Shown piece by piece: positions 6,131 through 9,016 of a stretch of DNA of 9,016 bases. Each line of letters begins with the position of its first letter. Position 1 is the first letter of the stretch. A model generated the notes under the pieces. That model did not search any database. It saw only the letters and a list, made by a program, of their open reading frames with translations, and was not told the origin of the DNA. Source of the stretch: Spirochaetales bacterium (GTDB lineage: Bacteria > Spirochaetota > Spirochaetia > Sphaerochaetales > Sphaerochaetaceae); contig JAAZJI010000080.1 in the NCBI GenBank assembly GCA_012800465.1, forward strand, positions 1 through 9,016. Reading direction: 5' to 3'. The position numbers and the translations under genes were made by a program.

Positions 6131-7453
6131 CTATCTGATCACCTTCCAGCCTTTTATATGTGCAAGGTACTCCATCACCTTGATGTAATCGCCGTACACC
6201 ACCGAGGAGTGATGGGCCAATCCGTTGTCGAGGATGAGGTCGAGGACTTCTCGGACCGGACGGTCGAAGACGACCTTCATGTAGGTCCCTTTGAGGAGCT
6301 TTTCCATGGGAATCGCTTCCGCCTTCTGGACGAAGAGCCGGTATTCCCCGCGGGCGGAATCGATCCTCAGGACGGAACGCTCGCCGCTCTTGAGCACGAA
6401 GTCGGCGGTTACGCCTTTGCCTCCGGCGAAATAGGTATCGAGGCTCCTGGTGCACACCCCGTCCCAGAGGTTGCACGGGGCGACGCCGCAGTGCCAGAAG
6501 AGGGCGAAGTCCTCCGTGAAATCGACCTGGGAAAAATCGAAGAGGAAGGGCGTTTCCGCTCCGACCGCTTTGTGGGCGATCATCGAGACCGCCCCGTCGA
6601 TGTCACCTTCACACGCGAGGATGAGCCCCTCCGACTGCAGAAGCGACATCGCCGCACAGGGGGAGACTCCGAAATCCCGGGCGAATTCCGGCCAGCAGCG
6701 GATCGCGAGGGCGGACAGCCCCTTTTCCTTATAGAATCCGTCGAGCTTCGCGGCGAGGGAGGAGACGCGTTCGATCTGATATTCGCTGAGGGTGCCGACG
6801 TCGAAGGTTTCAAGGATATGCTTGTGCCTGGCTTGAACCGCTTCTTCGGTCACCTTGTAATCGTAGACGTCCTGCAGCTCGTAGTGGTCGACGAGCGCTC
6901 CGGTGGCTCCGAACAGCTGGTTGTCCTGGACACCGACGTTGAAGAACCCGTCGGCCCGGTATCCGATGATCCCGATCTTCGCCTGTTTCAGCGCGGCGAT
7001 GATTCGGATCGCATCGATCCAATCCTCATCGATTTCATCCTGGATGATCACCGAGTAGTCGTCATAGCCGCTCTTGTAGAGGTTGGACGCGTTCAGGTTC
7101 ACCCCGCACACGCTGTTGAGGCGGATCTTTCCGCCGTCATAGGGCAGCTCCGGCAGGCCCCAGAGGAGAATCGGCAGATCGATTCGGCGTTTGAGCTGGA
7201 GGACCAGATGACCGAGGTGGAAGGTTCCCGAGATGCAGACCAGACCATCGAGCGCTTTCGTTGAAAGATGTTCGGCTGCGGCGATTCCGTCCTCCTGGGA
7301 GATGACCAGGTCCTCGATCCACTCCCACTGGACGTTCTCTATCAGGGATACCTGAGCCCGGATCTTCTTATACAGCGTTTCCGCCGCGTGATGGTCGTAC
7401 GTCGTTCTCGCCAGACAGACAAGGCCGAGTTTTACAGGATGTTTCACGATCAT
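6131..7453 (-). CDS. Sugar isomerase of the L-fucose/L-arabinose isomerase fold; candidate sulfoquinovose isomerase
   Basis: The product is 440 aa. The C-terminal half carries hallmarks of metal-dependent FucI/AraA-type aldose-ketose isomerases: CEGDIDGAVSM (281-291) with Glu282, the segment LFDFSQVD with Asp306, FWHCGVAPCNLW (319-330), and GLAHHSSVVYGD (411-422) with His414/His415. Glu282, Asp306 and one of these histidines would be the metal ligands. The N-terminal half has the alternating alpha/beta pattern of the family. In this operon the natural substrate is sulfoquinovose, giving 6-deoxy-6-sulfofructose, the entry step of the transaldolase and transketolase sulfoglycolysis routes. It is unrelated to E. 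coli YihS, an AGE-type isomerase. Substrate is inference. An in-frame TGA lies two codons upstream, so the ATG at 7453 is the earliest start. Its GAGG is only one base away, and a GTG at 7447 has better spacing (7 bases) and may be the true start. Confidence 0.8.
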   Translation of the reverse strand: MIVKHPVKLGLVCLARTTYDHHAAETLYKKIRAQVSLIENVQWEWIEDLVISQEDGIAAAEHLSTKALDGLVCISGTFHLGHLVLQLKRRIDLPILLWGLPELPYDGGKIRLNSVCGVNLNASNLYKSGYDDYSVIIQDEIDEDWIDAIRIIAALKQAKIGIIGYRADGFFNVGVQDNQLFGATGALVDHYELQDVYDYKVTEEAVQARHKHILETFDVGTLSEYQIERVSSLAAKLDGFYKEKGLSALAIRCWPEFARDFGVSPCAAMSLLQSEGLILACEGDIDGAVSMIAHKAVGAETPFLFDFSQVDFTEDFALFWHCGVAPCNLWDGVCTRSLDTYFAGGKGVTADFVLKSGERSVLRIDSARGEYRLFVQKAEAIPMEKLLKGTYMKVVFDRPVREVLDLILDNGLAHHSSVVYGDYIKVMEYLAHIKGWKVIR

Positions 7454-7464
7454 ACCTCAATCTA

Positions 7465-7489
7465 TTACTTACTTCCCATAAGTAAGTAA
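7465..7489. promoter_or_regulatory. Operator: perfect 10-5-10 inverted repeat, candidate ROK-regulator site
   Basis: TTACTTACTT (7465-7474) and AAGTAAGTAA (7480-7489) are exact reverse complements separated by CCCAT. The site starts directly next to the -10 hexamer of the operon promoter and covers the expected transcription start, where a bound repressor would block initiation. The length, spacing and T/A-rich outer halves resemble operators of ROK repressors such as NagC and XylR. The ROK gene lies immediately upstream. A second copy of the same design lies at 8836-8860. Confidence 0.82.
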
Positions 7490-7518
7490 ATTAAATAACA
7501 GAAAGTGTGATTCGTCAA
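7490..7518 (-). promoter_or_regulatory. Sigma70-like promoter of the isomerase-transporter-glycosidase operon
   Basis: On the minus strand there is TTGACG (-35, 7513-7518), a 17-nt spacer and TTTAAT (-10, 7490-7495). Each hexamer matches the consensus at 5 of 6 positions with ideal spacing. The start site would be near 7483, inside the operator, leaving a leader of about 30 nt. The promoter fits in the 75-bp gap after the ROK gene, so the operon can be transcribed separately from the regulator. Confidence 0.75.
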
Positions 7519-7528
7519 CAAAAACTTT

Positions 7529-8695
7529 TTACCGCAGGTATTCCTTGAGGACGAGATCGCTGATTCCCCGTTGGGTCGAGGAAGGATCATATGCCGTAGC
7601 GAACAATTGGGGAATCTCGCTGCAGAAGGAATCGGGCTCCTTCAGCTGCTCGCCCACTGCGTCCCTGATCGCATCCGCCAAACCTTGGCAACAGGCGACG
7701 AAGAGGAAAGACTTCGGCGCGAACAGCCGGGTGAGGATCCGAATGATGAACGCCAGACGGGTCGCCGCCTCTTCTATGATCCTGTGGGCTTCCGGATCCC
7801 CTTCCAGCAGTCTGGGATCCAGTCCCTCGAAGAGCGAGAGCCGCAGATCCAGTTCATTGGGATCCAGCTCCTGAAGGTATGCTTCCAGACAGCCCCGGTT
7901 CCCGCAGGTGCACGCCGGACCTGCGGCGTCGATCTGCAGGTGTCCGCACTCGATCGTCTGCTCCTGGCTGTTCACGTAGATCTCATCCCCATGGACGAAC
8001 GCCCCGTTCACCCCCGTCCGGAGCAGAAAGGTGAACATGCTTCCCTTGTGGTCATAGCCTCCGTACCAATACTCGCTGAACGCAAGCGCGCTGCAGTTGT
8101 TGTGGATGAGCACCGGGGTGTCGAGCCGGGAGGAGAGCTCGTCCACCAGGAAGATCTCCTTCATCCCGGGGATCCTGGGATAATACCGGACTTTCCCCAG
8201 CTTCAGGTCCACCTGCCCCGGGGCGGCCACTCCGAGTCCGATCACCTTTTCATTGGGGATCGAAAGCTCCTTGAGGATTCGGCTCACTTCGGAGACGATC
8301 AGGTCCATGAGCGCCTGGGCATCGATCGTTTTCGGCAGGGGATGGATCTCCGTGTGGATCTGCTCCCCATGGAAGTCGAACACTCCGAGGGCGAGAAACG
8401 CGGCCCAGAACTCCAGACCGATCGTATACCGGGCGTTCTGCACGACCGTGTAGAGAATCGGACGCCGGCCTTTCCGGCCGTTGGTCTCCTCCTGGGGCTG
8501 GGAGATCGGGGTGATCAGACCCTCCTCCTCCAAGGTGGTGAAGATCCTGAAGATGGTGGGCGCCTTGAGTCCGGTTTTCTGGACGACGTGGGACTGGCTG
8601 ATCCCTTCCGCTTTCGTGGACTGGATCAGTGACAGAACCATGTTCTGGTTATGGTTCTTCAAGTCTGACGCTCTCAACGGGCTCCCGTGCATCAT
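7529..8695 (-). CDS. ROK-family transcriptional regulator (XylR/NagC type), likely repressor of the operon
   Basis: The product is 388 aa, the usual length for ROK repressors. Residues about 17-62 form a winged helix-turn-helix (GISQSHVVQKTGLKAPTIFR, then a wing ending EEEGLI). The ROK domain follows, with GLGVAAPG at 153-160 and the zinc site His252 plus Cys262, Cys264 and Cys269 (CTCGNRGCLE). The sugar-kinase functions look lost. The usual catalytic Asp after Asn is Asn200 (HNN at 198-200), and the phosphate-binding DxG near residue 92 reads IGLEF. It should therefore sense a sugar ligand without phosphorylating it. Two adjacent ATGs exist, at 8695 and 8692. GGAGG lies 3 and 6 bases away respectively, so 8692 is slightly better placed. 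It lies between the two matching inverted repeats and is the natural candidate to bind them. The inducer could be sulfoquinovose or a derivative. E. coli instead uses the DeoR-type CsqR. Confidence 0.92.
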   Translation of the reverse strand: MMHGSPLRASDLKNHNQNMVLSLIQSTKAEGISQSHVVQKTGLKAPTIFRIFTTLEEEGLITPISQPQEETNGRKGRRPILYTVVQNARYTIGLEFWAAFLALGVFDFHGEQIHTEIHPLPKTIDAQALMDLIVSEVSRILKELSIPNEKVIGLGVAAPGQVDLKLGKVRYYPRIPGMKEIFLVDELSSRLDTPVLIHNNCSALAFSEYWYGGYDHKGSMFTFLLRTGVNGAFVHGDEIYVNSQEQTIECGHLQIDAAGPACTCGNRGCLEAYLQELDPNELDLRLSLFEGLDPRLLEGDPEAHRIIEEAATRLAFIIRILTRLFAPKSFLFVACCQGLADAIRDAVGEQLKEPDSFCSEIPQLFATAYDPSSTQRGISDLVLKEYLR

Positions 8696-8806
8696 CCGCC
8701 TCCGCCCTTCAGTCTATAAGCTCGGGAAGAAAAAATCCACAAGAAGGAGCTGTGAAAGTCCGGCAGGCATCGTAATCGCTGAACAACAACTTGTTAATAC
8801 TTTTCA

Positions 8807-8834
8807 TTGACAAATATTACATTGTGTATTTAAG
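8807..8834 (+). promoter_or_regulatory. Sigma70-like promoter of the right-hand plus-strand gene
   Basis: TTGACA (perfect -35, 8807-8812) is followed after 16 bases by TTTAAG (8829-8834, 4 of 6), within a T/A-rich stretch that could shift the -10 by a base or two. The predicted start is near 8841, inside the second inverted repeat. The 197-bp gap at 8696-8892 is a divergent regulatory region. For the minus-strand ROK gene I see only weak hexamers (for example TATAGA near 8711-8718) and do not call a promoter. Confidence 0.62.
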
Positions 8835-8835
8835 C

Positions 8836-8860
8836 TTACTTACTGTAAGAAACTTATTAA
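8836..8860. promoter_or_regulatory. Second, degenerate operator copy upstream of the plus-strand gene
   Basis: TTACTTACTG (8836-8845), a 5-nt spacer TAAGA and AACTTATTAA (8851-8860) line up without gaps with the perfect site at 7465-7489. The left half agrees at 9 of 10 positions and the right half at 7 of 10. Its position just downstream of the -10 is also the same, which argues for shared control rather than coincidence. A nested CTTAC-5-GTAAG palindrome at 8835-8849 overlaps it. Confidence 0.65.
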
Positions 8861-8892
8861 CTTTGCGTACATTCGAATCGGAGGGAAGAAAA

Positions 8893-9016
8893 ATGAAAAA
8901 GGGTTTGATTCTAATGATCGTGCTGGTTTTAACCATCAGCCTGATCAACGCGGAGGGCGTAACGGAGATAAAGAGCCCTGTTACGATCGAGAAACAGAAC
9001 TATGACGATCAATTCA
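8893..9016 (+). CDS. Secreted protein of unknown function, N-terminal 41 residues (runs off right edge)
   Basis: An ATG at 8893 with a strong SD (GGAGGG at 8880-8885, seven bases away) opens a frame that stays open to the window end. The visible residues are a signal peptide: MKKG, a hydrophobic core of about 14 residues (LILMIVLVLTISLI), and a likely cleavage after NA ahead of EGVTEIKSPVTIEKQ. There is no cysteine for lipidation. The mature protein would be periplasmic or outer-membrane. I do not recognise the family from this fragment; a second solute-binding protein or an outer-membrane protein are both possible. The promoter carries a copy of the operator found in front of the sulfoquinovose-type operon, so the product may belong to the same pathway, for example in substrate capture. 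Confidence 0.72.
   Translation, partial: MKKGLILMIVLVLTISLINAEGVTEIKSPVTIEKQNYDDQF

Noticed and set aside
5879..7264. A 461-codon plus-strand frame opposite the isomerase and binding-protein genes, and similar long frames at 3829-4821, 7571-8632 and 373-1131
   Set aside because: They are antisense to well-recognised genes and read as low-complexity Arg/Asp/Gly/Pro-rich sequence without domains or convincing start signals. They are by-products of GC-rich codon use on the real strand.
7529..8695. The ROK protein as a sugar kinase for the released sugar
   Set aside because: It has an N-terminal DNA-binding domain, and both the catalytic Asp and the phosphate-binding Asp motif are missing.
8785..8795. 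An AACAA-C-TTGTT palindrome between the divergent genes
   Set aside because: It is only 5 bp per arm in T/A-rich DNA, has no second copy in the window and no clear link to a promoter element.
8835..8849. The nested CTTAC-TTACT-GTAAG palindrome as the operator in its own right
   Set aside because: The 25-bp alignment with the perfect site at 7465-7489 uses more bases and reproduces the same promoter geometry, so the nested palindrome is probably incidental.

Overview
The window looks like part of the chromosome of an anaerobe-type bacterium, and a spirochaete (Sphaerochaeta/Treponema-like) is my best guess. The grounds are weak. The solute-binding protein has a short signal peptide ending in a small-residue 'AQGQKDPG'-type stretch without a lipobox cysteine, and the right-hand partial protein starts in a similar way ('INAEGVTE'). 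A Firmicute cannot be excluded. The central operon is GC-rich (roughly 60%), while the two ends are AT-richer.

Layout, left to right. (1) 1-282, minus: the first 94 codons of an AAA/ABC-type ATPase that runs off the left edge, with its own sigma70-like promoter at 321-349. (2) 400-7453, minus: a six-gene operon, read right to left as a FucI/AraA-like sugar isomerase, an extracellular solute-binding protein, two MalF/MalG-type permeases, a GH31 glycosidase and a cytoplasmic SGNH/GDSL hydrolase. (3) 7529-8695, minus: a ROK-family transcriptional regulator. (4) 8893-9016, plus: the start of a secreted protein that runs off the right edge.

The key identification is the GH31 enzyme. It matches E. 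coli YihQ (sulfoquinovosidase) along its length as I remember that sequence. The nucleophile, the acid/base and all five residues of the sulfonate-recognising QQRWY set are present at a constant offset of 7 residues. The operon is therefore best read as an uptake and hydrolysis system for sulfoquinovosyl glycosides, the head groups of the plant and cyanobacterial sulfolipid. The ABC transporter imports the glycoside, the cytosolic sulfoquinovosidase frees sulfoquinovose, and the isomerase could convert it to 6-deoxy-6-sulfofructose. The SGNH hydrolase may remove acyl groups. The carbon-chain-cleaving step and the transporter ATPase are not in the window.

Regulation is unusually readable. A perfect 10-bp inverted repeat with a 5-nt spacer (TTACTTACTT / AAGTAAGTAA) abuts the -10 of the operon promoter. 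A degenerate copy with the same 10-5-10 geometry lies just downstream of the promoter of the plus-strand gene. The ROK protein, encoded between the two sites, is the obvious candidate to bind both, which would make the right-hand gene (and whatever follows it) part of the same regulon.
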